A stretch of DNA of 64,000 bases from Acidobacteria bacterium 28-9 (GTDB lineage: Bacteria > Acidobacteriota > Blastocatellia > Pyrinomonadales > Pyrinomonadaceae), in contig MWYY01000012.1 of assembly GCA_002050355.1 (NCBI GenBank), forward strand, positions 1-64,000. Reading direction: 5' to 3'. The notes under the pieces were generated by a model. It did not search any database. It had not been told where the DNA came from and was given only the letters and a program-made list of their open reading frames with translations. Both the position numbers and the translations under genes were made by a program. Below, in pieces: positions 29,149-37,081 of the stretch; positions within the stretch are counted from its first letter, which is position 1, and every line of letters starts with the position of its first letter.

Positions 29149-29270
29149 AAGCGGTTTAAGGGGCATTGGAAGGCTAAGAAATGGCACATTAGAACGTAGG
29201 AAAGGAGATTTGAATAAATCAAAGGTTTAGACAAATCAAACAACGAGGAAACCTTTATTTTATGTAGGCA

Positions 29271-29297
29271 AACCTTGATTGCACGAGCAATCAGGTT
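29271..29297. repeat. Short hairpin with tetraloop in the 29.1-29.5 kb gene-free stretch
   Basis: The arms aaccttgattgc and gcaatcaggtt pair over 11 bp with one bulge and an acga loop. With IR2 14 bases downstream and the inverted repeat at 29102, it makes 29084-29477 unusually rich in fold-back structures. No gene is seen in this stretch. It is a candidate for an origin or structured leader. Confidence 0.45.
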
Positions 29298-29308
29298 CAA
29301 ATAGGAAA

Positions 29309-29352
29309 GGGTAAGTTTCAAATTAGTTTGACGGCTTACGTGAAACTTACCC
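29309..29352. repeat. Inverted repeat IR2 (gggtaagtttca / tgaaacttaccc)
   Basis: Perfect 12-bp arms (29309-29320 and 29341-29352) with a 20-base loop. The arms share the aagtttca / tgaaactta core with IR1, and the loops are also alike (ttagtttga.gg.ctta versus tgttttgcagaccta). It lies 126 bases before the start of the next gene. Confidence 0.65.
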
Positions 29353-29477
29353 TCTTAACTTTAACCGTTTTCACAGGGCTATTTACGTGCTGTAAAAACA
29401 CTAGGCTTAGACTGCCTTGCTGTATTCATTATAGCAAATACCAGCAGTCTATTCAAACGAATGGAGGGCAATTGAAA

Positions 29478-29957
29478 ATGAATTTAGTACTAGTAGAAAA
29501 CTTAGTAGCCATAATGTTGGAACTAAAGGAGCAGGGGAAAGATAAAAATAAAAATATCGAACCACTGGTAGAGAAACTAGAGTATTGGTTTGGACAATAT
29601 CCGAAAGGATTTCCAAAGCATTGTGAGCGAAGAAAAGACCAAGACAATTTAGACGGTCTTAGTTGGACGCAGGAATTATCAATAAGCAAGACTACCTTCA
29701 AGAAAGCTTTCAAAGAAATTGGAGTCTGCTATTTATTACCTGAGCAGTTTGAACAGGCAGAGGATAAGTTTCAGGGAGAGTTTTACTGTAGCGTCCTGCA
29801 TCCGTCGAACAACCATAGAACCTTTTATTACCGTAACACCGAGTTAATCGCGGCGGTAAGAAAGAAGTGGTTTGATGGAATTGAACAAAAGAAATGGTTT
29901 GATGAAATCGAACTAATGGTTAATCTCAATACCCAAAACGTAGGTTTAGACCAATAG
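29478..29957 (+). CDS. Unrecognised protein with a helix-turn-helix-like segment
   Basis: 159 aa from ATG 29478, preceded by ggagggc. The open frame runs 150 bases further upstream, but that part overlaps IR2, has no ribosome site and reads like non-coding sequence. The central LSWTQELSISKTTFKKAFKEIG (about residues 55-76) looks like a helix-turn-helix, followed by a wing-like YCSVLHPSNNHRTFYYRN. This would suit a plasmid-type replication or regulatory protein, but the family is not recognised. It is the first gene of the probable replication module that leads to the primase. Confidence 0.7.
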   Translation: MNLVLVENLVAIMLELKEQGKDKNKNIEPLVEKLEYWFGQYPKGFPKHCERRKDQDNLDGLSWTQELSISKTTFKKAFKEIGVCYLLPEQFEQAEDKFQGEFYCSVLHPSNNHRTFYYRNTELIAAVRKKWFDGIEQKKWFDEIELMVNLNTQNVGLDQ

Positions 29958-29972
29958 TATTTGGTAACTAGA

Positions 29973-30002
29973 AAGGGGTTTGGCTTTATGGCTAAATCCC
30001 TT
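29973..30002 (+). terminator. Hairpin between the two unrecognised replication-module genes
   Basis: Arms aaggggtttggc and gctaaatccctt pair over 12 bp with two G-U pairs around a 6-base loop. There is no T-run, so it may be an attenuating or RNA-stabilising hairpin and not a full terminator. Confidence 0.4.
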
Positions 30003-30031
30003 ATCAAACTCTTCGGGAGAACGCTTAGACA

Positions 30032-30754
30032 ATGATGGAAAATGTAAATACGAGATACGAAGTTGTGCTTAGTGAATTATTAAAGAAACTCGGTCTAAAG
30101 CCGAACCAGTGCCAATTGATTAGGGCTTTTATTACTGCCTCTAAAGGTGAATCTCGCTTTGAAGTTTCACGCACAGATTTGGCTTATATTCTTTTCAATG
30201 ACAATTCAACAAAATTGAAGGCGAACAAAGAAAAGGTCAGCTATTGGCTTGAAACTCTCCAAAAATGGCAGGAAAAGAATTCATTAGAGCTTATTCGCAT
30301 AGTAGAAAAGGGCAGTCGAGAGGAAACCGATAATGGGAGATTTGCTTACCACAAACCTAAATATGAATTTGTGATGTTAGGTGAATTTCTAATGCTGCTC
30401 AATTCAGAACAAGGAAATTTAGAAGCGGATTTAGAAAGTGCTATTTCAAGGCTAACGGGACAATATCAGCCGTCTGAAAGGACTACGCCATATCATCCGA
30501 GACATTTGAGGAAGAAAGCGAAGAAAACAATTTTCACGTTGTTAAAAAGCATTTTCGAGTATTCGGTTCAAGTAGAAGAAAATCCGGTTGCATCGTGTCA
30601 AGACGTATTGAATGACGCTTGGGGAAAATTAAACGCGATGGAAGGCGAATGGAGCGAACAACAGAATCGGGAAAAGAGAATCGCTGAATTTGAAGCTCTT
30701 CTCAATGAAAATGAGGCTGTCGAAGATGAAAGAGAGTTAGCATTGAGATTTTAA
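30032..30754 (+). CDS. Unrecognised 240-aa protein of the replication-like module
   Basis: A soluble, charged protein with no signal or membrane segment. Seen: LLKKLGLKPNQCQLIRAFITASKG (residues about 15-38), TDLAYILFNDNSTKLKANKEKVSYWLETLQKW (about 49-80), which could be a winged helix, and a basic stretch YHPRHLRKKAKKTIFTLLKSIF (about 153-174). The C-terminus is acidic and coiled. The position between an HTH-like protein and a primase suggests a role in replication initiation or its control; that is inferred from context only. Two adjacent ATG codons could start it. Confidence 0.7.
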   Translation: MMENVNTRYEVVLSELLKKLGLKPNQCQLIRAFITASKGESRFEVSRTDLAYILFNDNSTKLKANKEKVSYWLETLQKWQEKNSLELIRIVEKGSREETDNGRFAYHKPKYEFVMLGEFLMLLNSEQGNLEADLESAISRLTGQYQPSERTTPYHPRHLRKKAKKTIFTLLKSIFEYSVQVEENPVASCQDVLNDAWGKLNAMEGEWSEQQNREKRIAEFEALLNENEAVEDERELALRF

Positions 30755-30820
30755 CTTCGATTTTCACCGGACAGAAAATTACCCTCTTATAACTACAAGT
30801 ATCCCTATACTCTTCTATGT

Positions 30821-30842
30821 ATTGATTAATGATTGATTAATG
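30821..30842 (+). repeat. Tandem 11-bp AT-rich repeat before the primase gene (iteron-like)
   Basis: Two perfect head-to-tail copies of attgattaatg, 45 bases before the primase start. Short AT-rich direct repeats beside a primase gene are what plasmid-type origins show, but two copies are few for iterons. Confidence 0.55.
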
Positions 30843-30886
30843 TATGGGGCGACCCTGAGGAGTGTTCTTAGCAAAGTAGATAAATT

Positions 30887-31861
30887 ATGAAATTACCAAT
30901 GAAACGTGCTGTTGTATCACCAAATCCAGACTTGATTTTAGGAAATGTTTATCTCAACTCTAAAAAGGTTGAGAACTATTCTAAAAATGAGTTGTTAAAT
31001 GCTGCCTTGTTCTATGCAAAGTTGGGTCTGCCTGTTCTTCCCTTGCATAGCTTTACTCTGAGAAACGGCGCTGTTCAATGTTCGTGTAGAGATTGGAAAG
31101 AGTGTAATAAACCAGCCAAGCATCCACGAACAAGATTTGGACATACCGAAGCGACAACCAATATAAAGACAATCAAGGATTGGTGGACTAAACACCCGGA
31201 TTCAAATATCGGACTTTTGACAGGTGTTCAGACGGGTCTTTTGGTGCTTGATATTGATTTGAAATACGGTGGTGAGCAATCTTTGGAATATCTGCAAGAA
31301 GATTACAAAAGTCTTTTGAAGGATAAATATATGCCGCTTCCCGCGACTTTAACGACTTTTACGGGTTCAGGCGGTCGGCACTTATATTTCAAGTTTCCCA
31401 CCGATTTGAGAGATATTACGGGGTCGGCATCTGACATAGCGGAAGGCTTAGATATAAGAGCCAATGGTAATTATATTATCGCTCCGCCGAGCAAGCATAT
31501 AAGCGGTAAAAGATATTCTTGGTTCGGTGTGGATACACCAATTGAGGCTGCACCGGACTGGTTGATTTATGAAATTATAAAAGTTGGTAAAAGAGAAAGC
31601 TCCAAATCTGAAACCCAGAAGCCAGATAATCCAACTGTTTCCAATTATTCAAAATCAGTTCTAACCGAGAGAATTTCTGAGGGCAAACGGTATGATTATC
31701 TTTTTAGAAAGGTCTGCGGGTTGGTAAACAGCTATAATAAGGAAGATATGCTAAGACACGCTTTTCAAATTAATGTTAGTAGTTTTGAAACTGAATTACC
31801 CGAAAGAGAAATTGTTAGGCTAGTTAATGATGTTTGTAAGAGATATGGAAATTCTTTATAA
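30887..31861 (+). CDS. Primase-polymerase (PrimPol) with PriCT-like C-terminus
   Basis: 324 aa. The PrimPol domain covers about residues 37-225: ALFYAKLGLPVLPLHS, KHPRTRFGHTEAT, NIGLLTGVQTGLLVLDIDLKYGG (the DxD metal ligands), FTGSGGRHLYFKF and GLDIRANGNYIIAPPS. The C-terminal segment (ISEGKRYDYLFRKVCGL...PEREIVRLVNDV) fits a PriCT accessory domain. Such proteins prime replication of plasmids, phages and satellites. There is no helicase domain or separate helicase gene here, so the element would rely on the host's. The ribosome site is weak; a second ATG lies four codons in. Confidence 0.88.
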   Translation: MKLPMKRAVVSPNPDLILGNVYLNSKKVENYSKNELLNAALFYAKLGLPVLPLHSFTLRNGAVQCSCRDWKECNKPAKHPRTRFGHTEATTNIKTIKDWWTKHPDSNIGLLTGVQTGLLVLDIDLKYGGEQSLEYLQEDYKSLLKDKYMPLPATLTTFTGSGGRHLYFKFPTDLRDITGSASDIAEGLDIRANGNYIIAPPSKHISGKRYSWFGVDTPIEAAPDWLIYEIIKVGKRESSKSETQKPDNPTVSNYSKSVLTERISEGKRYDYLFRKVCGLVNSYNKEDMLRHAFQINVSSFETELPEREIVRLVNDVCKRYGNSL

Positions 31862-31992
31862 GATTTCTGAAAGGAATTGTTCCGCATTAACGTTTAATGA
31901 CTTATTCAACTTTGCATTCATTTATGATTGTTTGTTGTTTACTTCATAAAGTATTTTTCAATTAGCTTTATAGCAAGCTAACAAACAAAGTA

Positions 31993-32027
31993 GCTGTTTC
32001 CGCCTCACATCCATTGATTTGTTGGGC
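31993..32027 (-). repeat. attC-like arm (site C) after the VOC gene
   Basis: On the minus strand the sequence reads GCCCAAC (a perfect R'' box) followed by aaatcaatggatgtgaggcg, then gaaacagc, close to the other sites. It follows the VOC stop codon by 20 bases. The R'' box is exactly complementary to GTTGGGC at the start of the same cassette (32514-32520), as required of an integron cassette. The second arm was not found, so the array seems to end or to be cut here. 31862-31992 shows nothing else. Confidence 0.6.
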
Positions 32028-32047
32028 GCACCGTTGCCTAAGGATGA

Positions 32048-32467
32048 TTAATATATTGACCATAATCCGGGCGTAACTAATTCCAACAAATGATTGTCCG
32101 GGTCTCGAAAGTAAAGGCTTGTCGCGCCGCGCGTCCACTTATACTCGCTTTCAGTTTCAACGTCATTATCACGCAACCAATTCTTCCATTGCTCTAAATC
32201 ACTTGTTGGAATTGAAAAAGCCAGATGCAAATCTCCGCTGCCGTCGTGCGGCGGAATCGTTCCGCCCGAACCGCTCATCGCTGCATTAGACGCGCCTTTT
32301 AGAAACAAAAGCAAAACTTGTTTGTCTGAGACGCTCAAAGCACAAAGTCGCTCGTCAGAATAAAGCGTTTCAAATTCAAAAACCTTTTTGTAAAACGGCA
32401 AAGACAATTCTAAATTATCAACATAAAGCGCGGTTTCTAACACACCATTCAACTTTGGGACACTCAT
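32048..32467 (-). CDS. VOC (glyoxalase/bleomycin-resistance-like) family protein, cassette gene
   Basis: 139 aa from ATG 32467; a GTG five codons earlier is also possible. The VOC pattern is clear: LETALYVDNLELSLPFYKKVFEFE (residues about 10-33), HLAFSIPTSDLEQW (about 80-93) and a C-terminal YFRDPDNHLLELVTPG with the usual Asn-His and Glu metal-ligand region. VOC proteins include glyoxalase I, dioxygenases and antibiotic-binding or antibiotic-modifying proteins; which one this is cannot be told. It is enclosed by attC-like sites, making it a typical integron gene cassette on the minus strand. Confidence 0.88.
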   Translation of the reverse strand: MSVPKLNGVLETALYVDNLELSLPFYKKVFEFETLYSDERLCALSVSDKQVLLLFLKGASNAAMSGSGGTIPPHDGSGDLHLAFSIPTSDLEQWKNWLRDNDVETESEYKWTRGATSLYFRDPDNHLLELVTPGLWSIY

Positions 32468-32513
32468 AAATTGTAATTTCACATAAGTTGCTGTTTCATT
32501 TCAACTACGACGC

Positions 32514-32626
32514 GCCCAACAGTTGGGATAACGTAGGACGAAACCGAATACACCCAAGCTAAAGTTCGACGGACAACGCCAAATGAAAGTCGCTGTTTCG
32601 CCCTCACGTCCAATGATTTGTTATGC
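32514..32626 (-). repeat. Integron-like attC site (site D), complete
   Basis: 113 bases. On the minus strand R'' is GCATAAC (32626-32620) and R' is GTTGGGC (32520-32514). The inner arms (acgtaggacgaaac and gtttcgccctcacgt) pair over 13 bp with one extrahelical base and one mismatch, the asymmetry that integron integrases read. R'' is exactly complementary to the start of its own cassette (GTTATGC at 33362-33356), and R' opens the VOC cassette. This is the best-preserved site of the set. Confidence 0.75.
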
Positions 32627-32649
32627 TGCACCTGCGATGTAATCACATT

Positions 32650-33318
32650 TCACTTTATGCCCTCAAGAAATTGAGGATCGCCAATCTGACCCGATTTATA
32701 TTGATTAAACTTTGCGCCACTGATCGTGAATTTCTTCGTAGTTGAATCACAGGTGCGTTTGATTTCTATTGCACCAACAGTATCGCTGTAGCCTCTATTG
32801 ATACTGATAGCCAAATCCACAATCTCCGGTTTAAGATAATCACATTTCTGAGAACTCCACTCAGCATTAATGCGATCATTACTCAACGTAAGAGATAGTA
32901 TTTGCCCGTCATAATGAGCGAGACGACCCCGAAACTCAGAAGCTACATTTTCTAATGCAGTGTCTACTTTGGCACCTTCAGCAATAGGTTTTGGATCTTT
33001 TGCAACCATAGAAGGCACATCTTTGACTATGACATTTGATACCGGAGCGTTTACGATTAGCCCTCCAGCGTTGATCTTATAAATTACTTGTTCGATCCCA
33101 TTCATTCGTGTTACTTCAACATCAACTATCCTGCCTCTTTCGACCCCGTTAGTTGCATTAAATGCTGTTTTGCCAATATTAGCACGGTAGGAGTCAAGGT
33201 TTTCTCGACCAGTATTCGCATGGTAGGAGTCTGTGTTTTCTCTGCTAATGCATCCAAGTAAGCTTGAAAGATTAAACAAAGTCAAAATTAGAAGACAGGA
33301 TATCTTGTTCATCTTCAT
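32650..33318 (-). CDS. Predicted lipoprotein, cassette gene
   Basis: A 222-aa protein with a lipoprotein signal (residues 1-22, lipobox LLGC) and a ribosome site (ggagag) before ATG. After the lipobox come two near-repeats (NTDSYHANTGREN / NLDSYRANIGKTA). The rest is beta-rich, with LAHYDGQILSLTLSNDRINAEW. There are three later cysteines. No family is recognised. It lies between an R' box at 33356-33362 and the complete attC site, so it is the cargo of one cassette of about 840 bases. It would be membrane-anchored on the periplasmic face. Confidence 0.75.
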   Translation of the reverse strand: MKMNKISCLLILTLFNLSSLLGCISRENTDSYHANTGRENLDSYRANIGKTAFNATNGVERGRIVDVEVTRMNGIEQVIYKINAGGLIVNAPVSNVIVKDVPSMVAKDPKPIAEGAKVDTALENVASEFRGRLAHYDGQILSLTLSNDRINAEWSSQKCDYLKPEIVDLAISINRGYSDTVGAIEIKRTCDSTTKKFTISGAKFNQYKSGQIGDPQFLEGIK

Positions 33319-33355
33319 ACTCTCTCCGACTCATTGGGCTAAGAATGTCGTTGCT

Positions 33356-33362
33356 GCATAAC
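33356..33362 (-). other. Cassette start (R'-type box) of the lipoprotein cassette
   Basis: Minus-strand GTTATGC, 38 bases before the lipoprotein start codon. It matches the R' consensus core (GTT) and is fully complementary to the cassette's own R'' box at 32620-32626. The preceding attC arm is not recognisable. Nearby (33371-33420) ataccgcaaa occurs twice and a small ccgcaa/ttgcgg hairpin is present; 33363-33732 shows no gene. Confidence 0.5.
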
Positions 33363-33732
33363 AAGTTATTATACCGCAAAGTTGCGGCATAAAACTCAAA
33401 TACGGGCAAAATACCGCAAATCGGTCTCAAAAACGGTCGTTCTCTATACTAATACAATATAGCACCACAAGATTAGGACACTACCCTAATTGGTGTCTCG
33501 TTTTTTGAAATTTTTATGGACGGGTATGGGTATCGGTCTTTACTTGTAACCTGTGTGCTGATTCGACAAAAAATCAATTTTTCAAAAAAAGTAAAATTGT
33601 AGAAGCAAAGAAAAATCGAAAAACTATAAGTTTAATGGTTACTTAAATTGTAGCAAGTTTCACCACAAAAATAAACATTGCATCTTGACTTTGTATCATT
33701 TTCAGCTTTGCTGAACCGAAAAAACTTCCAGA

Positions 33733-33849
33733 ATGGAAGCAGCAAAAGATTTCGGTCAAGGAACAGTTGTTGTATTTGTAGATGAAAATGGCAATAAAAA
33801 GAGAGTTTTTACTGCTCCTTATGCAACATCTCTGGTAATTGCAAGATAA
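33733..33849 (+). pseudogene. 5'-truncated duplicate of the 66-aa gene at 38052
   Basis: An open stretch of 38 codons starting MEAAKDFGQGTVVVFVDENG, matching residues about 28-66 of the 38052 protein almost perfectly until the last residues. DNA identity begins abruptly at about 33740 (aaagattt), and the N-terminal half is missing. It lies in an otherwise gene-free stretch (33319-33879). It is probably a broken copy, although a short peptide could still be made. Confidence 0.65.
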
Positions 33850-33879
33850 TTCCAGTTTTGCTTTATCTTTTCTAATCAT

Positions 33880-35097
33880 TTATTGACACAAAGTTTTGTC
33901 AGAAACATAGACTTTCTTGCCGTTATCATTCAAATAATAACAACCGCCACGTGAACCTTTAATATAAGTTCGACCGTCAGATTTGCTGTTTTTATCTTTC
34001 GGTTTTTCATCAGGCAATTCTTTCGACTGAGTAGGAACAGTTTTTATCTCTTCTTTTTTATCAGTGTCAGTGGCAGAGACAGCATTTTCACAGAACTTTT
34101 TATCAACATAGGATTTTTTGCCTGATGCTGTCAGGTAGTAACAACCGCCGCGTGAGCCTGTCTGATAAACTCTATCATCGGAATTAGTTTTTCTAGTTTC
34201 GGCAGTACTGTTTGCCTTCTTGTCTGTCGGTGATTTATTTGTAACAGGAGATGGTATAACTTCATCAACTTTGTTTTCAGAAGAATCAGTTTCCGAACTG
34301 CTATCCTTTGCTGATTCGATTATCTTTTGAACTTTCTTTGGAAGTTTCGATAGAAAGTCATATCCTGTTTTCTCTTCAATATCGTCAACTGTCGTTAGAT
34401 ACGTGCGCCACCGCTGGCTGACGGTTTCATCGTTCGGCATATTGACGGCAATTACACGAGTCGTTTTATCAATTCTTTTCAGGTCATTTTCGCCTTCTTC
34501 TAGAATGACTATTATTTTCCAGCAGTTAGTCGGAACAGTTATCTTCCCGGCTAATCTTCCTTTCTCGCCGTAACATCCGGCAAAGATATATTCTTCATTA
34601 CCCTTTCGGAGAAGTTCTCGTTCGTAATCTTCCAGATATTTCCAAGTTTTCTGATTGAGCTTTGGTGTTTGCGGCTGCATATTGCTCATCAGAAATGTCT
34701 CACGATTAGCTTCAGTCGAACTGCTTCTGTCTTTTGATGGACACATATGACCTCTGTCATAGCCAGAGCCAGAGTAATCGTTTGGTTTAATCCACCAATC
34801 AGAAGACGGCAATGTTTGGTCTGGAGCAAAGGCGTTTGAGCGGTCAACCGTTCCGACATCTGATTTACTTAAATGCCAAGCAACCCAATTAGCTGTGCCG
34901 CGTGATTTGTTGTAGGAAAGAGTGTAGCCACTGTGAATTACTAAATAATCATCCTGCTTTTTTGTATCAGATTTAGCATCGCTTGGATTACCGAGAAGTA
35001 GACTTTCATTTATTTGACCATTCACTATTGTTATACTGAAAGTTGAAACAAAAGCAAAAAATGCCAAACTTAAAACAAATGGTAGAAAGGTTTTCAT
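33880..35097 (-). CDS. Secreted DNA/RNA non-specific endonuclease (NUC1 family) with C-terminal Gly-Cys repeats
   Basis: 405 aa with a signal peptide (residues about 1-27). The nuclease domain (about 45-260) contains DRGHMCPSKDR, the DRGH motif with the catalytic His, and NMQPQTPKLNQKTW, with the Asn and Gln of the Mg site. These enzymes cut DNA and RNA outside the cytoplasm. A Ser/Lys-rich linker then leads to two copies of a 30-residue module (GSRGGCYYL...GKK.YVD...C) that is often found at the ends of secreted proteins. It starts 2 bases after the channel gene stop, so the two genes are co-transcribed. Confidence 0.88.
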   Translation of the reverse strand: MKTFLPFVLSLAFFAFVSTFSITIVNGQINESLLLGNPSDAKSDTKKQDDYLVIHSGYTLSYNKSRGTANWVAWHLSKSDVGTVDRSNAFAPDQTLPSSDWWIKPNDYSGSGYDRGHMCPSKDRSSSTEANRETFLMSNMQPQTPKLNQKTWKYLEDYERELLRKGNEEYIFAGCYGEKGRLAGKITVPTNCWKIIVILEEGENDLKRIDKTTRVIAVNMPNDETVSQRWRTYLTTVDDIEEKTGYDFLSKLPKKVQKIIESAKDSSSETDSSENKVDEVIPSPVTNKSPTDKKANSTAETRKTNSDDRVYQTGSRGGCYYLTASGKKSYVDKKFCENAVSATDTDKKEEIKTVPTQSKELPDEKPKDKNSKSDGRTYIKGSRGGCYYLNDNGKKVYVSDKTLCQ

Positions 35098-35099
35098 AT

Positions 35100-35924
35100 C
35101 TATTTATTTTCTAAAACTAAAGAAATATCGCCGCCGCAATGTGGGCAGAGACAATCATTTAATTTATTTCGTTTTTTGCTAATTTCTTCTGCAAAACCTG
35201 ACGCTAAAATTCCTGTCGGTAAAGCAAACATTCCAATACCCAAAAATGCGATAAATCCACTGAAAATTTTTCCGATTGGCGTAATAGGATAAATATCGCC
35301 GTAACCAACAGTTGTTAATGTCGCAACACCCCACCACATTGCCGCTGGTATGCTTGGAAACTTATCCGGTTGTGCTTCGTTTTCAACTAGGTAAATCAAA
35401 CTTGAAGAAAATAAAAGCAGCATCATAATCATTAACACTGTTACGATTAATTCCTCTTTTTTTTTGCGGACAACATCGCCTAATCTACTTAATGCTTCAA
35501 CATAACGGCTCATCTTAAAAAGACGAAACAAGCGGAAAGTCCGCAGAAAACGAAGTAAGCGTAAATCCATCGGCAAAACCATCGGCAGAAAAGTTGGTAA
35601 AATTGATAGCAGGTCACCTAATGCCATTAACGAGAAAGAATAACGAATCCTTCCTGTAACAGGTTTTGCGTAACGTGGCGTGAGCGGTGCAATCCACAAG
35701 CGGAGAAAATATTCGATTGTAAAAATTGTGACGGAAACGATTTCTATCGCGTAAAAAAGTGAACCAAATTGCTCGTTGATTTCATCAACAGTTTCCAGCA
35801 CAACTGTAATAGTGTTGATTAAAATCAGAACCATCAGTATCACTGCAACGATGCGGTCAATCAATTCACCATCGCTGGTTTCTACCAAAATGTCGTAGAT
35901 ACGGTATTTTAACTTTTGGAGCAT
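35100..35924 (-). CDS. Voltage-gated-like potassium channel (6 TM)
   Basis: 274 aa. Six membrane segments are predicted. The S4-like helix has regularly spaced arginines (LRLLRFLRTFRLFRLFK, about residues 123-139), and the selectivity filter is TTVGYGD (about 206-212). The C-terminus ends with a CLCPHCGGD zinc-knuckle-like motif. It would form a tetrameric potassium channel in the inner membrane. It is followed within 2 bases by the secreted nuclease gene. A channel as cargo of a mobile element is uncommon; whether the pair works together is unknown. Confidence 0.9.
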   Translation of the reverse strand: MLQKLKYRIYDILVETSDGELIDRIVAVILMVLILINTITVVLETVDEINEQFGSLFYAIEIVSVTIFTIEYFLRLWIAPLTPRYAKPVTGRIRYSFSLMALGDLLSILPTFLPMVLPMDLRLLRFLRTFRLFRLFKMSRYVEALSRLGDVVRKKKEELIVTVLMIMMLLLFSSSLIYLVENEAQPDKFPSIPAAMWWGVATLTTVGYGDIYPITPIGKIFSGFIAFLGIGMFALPTGILASGFAEEISKKRNKLNDCLCPHCGGDISLVLENK

Positions 35925-36005
35925 AGGAATTTAAGCAGAAAATGTTTGCCTAATTTATCTTTTAGCAGAAACAAAATCAAACTTTTTCATTGGAGTGAAT
36001 AAACA

Positions 36006-36043
36006 AAAACGGTAAGTCTTACACTTTTCGGACTTACCGTTTT
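36006..36043. terminator. Strong terminator hairpin (13-bp perfect stem)
   Basis: aaaacggtaagtc (36006-36018) and gacttaccgtttt (36031-36043) pair perfectly around a 12-base loop, with A- and T-runs at the two ends. It lies after the DUF3761 gene and before the channel gene, so it separates two minus-strand units. Confidence 0.75.
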
Positions 36044-36091
36044 CTAAGTTTTATGTTGCATCTGTGTTGAAAAAAAATTAGTTTGACTTCA

Positions 36092-36943
36092 CTAGTACCA
36101 AACTGCAACTCCGCCGTGATGTGAGCAAGTTCCACGTCGATGTGCGCTGTAACTAAGCGAGCCATCTCTACATTTAGCTGTTGCTCCTGAATTCTGTAAA
36201 ACTTGAGAAGGGTTTTCATTGGAAGGCTTTTTTGATACCGAAGCTGTTGGTGAAGAGCGATAGCCAGATACTTCAGTACTAGATTTATTGCTTTCAGTTT
36301 TGGGCGTTTCCGATGGTTTTTCAATCTTGGCTTGTTTTCGTTCTGTAAGAAGCTGTTGCGCTTGTTTGTATTCTTGGGCATTCTCAGGAATTACCCGCAA
36401 ATAGCGATAAGCCTCTTCCTTTCCTGCAAGACTCCCATCAGCCAAAAGAATTTTGGAAGCTGAAAGGAGCTCGGCGGGCGTTTTAGGAAATGGCGTTGAT
36501 GAAGCTACAACAGGAGTAGTTGAAAGACTAAGTGCCGCTTCTTTATGAGCGGAGGTTGCTGTAGTAGAAGTTGCCGTTGACGAAGTGCCAGAAGAACTTA
36601 ATGTTGCCGTATTTCTTGGCTCAATATTTTGAGGACTTGAAAACAACGTCAGAGCAACTATACAAAGCCAACCGAAAGATACGAGTTTAGTTAAAGTACT
36701 GTAACCTTTTTGTAGCGTGAACCAAGAAAATATATACGGCAAAAACAGAATACCTATAGCAAGTAATATTCCTACCTTTTTAGTTGGAATAGGATTGCTT
36801 TGTTTTGGAAAAGATGGAGTATCTTGTGCAAAAAAATTATTGGGTTGTTGATTTACAGGCGTTGCGCAATGAGGACAGAAATTAGCTCTGACTAAAAATT
36901 GTTCTCCGCATCGTGGGCAAAACCTCGTATATTGACTATTCAT
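36092..36943 (-). CDS. Zinc-ribbon, membrane-anchored protein with C-terminal DUF3761
   Basis: 283 aa. An N-terminal double zinc ribbon (CPRCGEQF and CPHCATPV, residues about 9-28) is followed by two hydrophobic segments (about 57-72 and 83-102). A long Ser/Thr-rich linker (about 108-245) leads to a C-terminal DUF3761 motif, AKCRDGSLSYSAHRRGTCSHHGGV (about 254-277), whose Cys and His residues suggest metal binding. DUF3761 is common in secreted bacterial proteins and uncharacterised. The ribbon would be cytoplasmic and DUF3761 outside. Minus strand, like the other cargo genes. Confidence 0.8.
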   Translation of the reverse strand: MNSQYTRFCPRCGEQFLVRANFCPHCATPVNQQPNNFFAQDTPSFPKQSNPIPTKKVGILLAIGILFLPYIFSWFTLQKGYSTLTKLVSFGWLCIVALTLFSSPQNIEPRNTATLSSSGTSSTATSTTATSAHKEAALSLSTTPVVASSTPFPKTPAELLSASKILLADGSLAGKEEAYRYLRVIPENAQEYKQAQQLLTERKQAKIEKPSETPKTESNKSSTEVSGYRSSPTASVSKKPSNENPSQVLQNSGATAKCRDGSLSYSAHRRGTCSHHGGVAVWY

Positions 36944-37081
36944 AATTTAGATTCTTCTTTGACATTAAAAATAGTTGTTATCTTTTAGCTCAACACAAAT
37001 GAAAGCTTAAGTAGTTCCGAAACGGAACTAACGCAGCCGCTTGAACTTTAGTTATAACAACATAGAATCCTCATTTTGTTG

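Noticed and set aside
29328-29477. N-terminal extension of the 159-aa protein
   Set aside because: The frame is open, but the sequence covers inverted repeat IR2, reads as random Leu/Thr/Cys-rich residues, and the good ribosome site is at 29465-29470, before ATG 29478.
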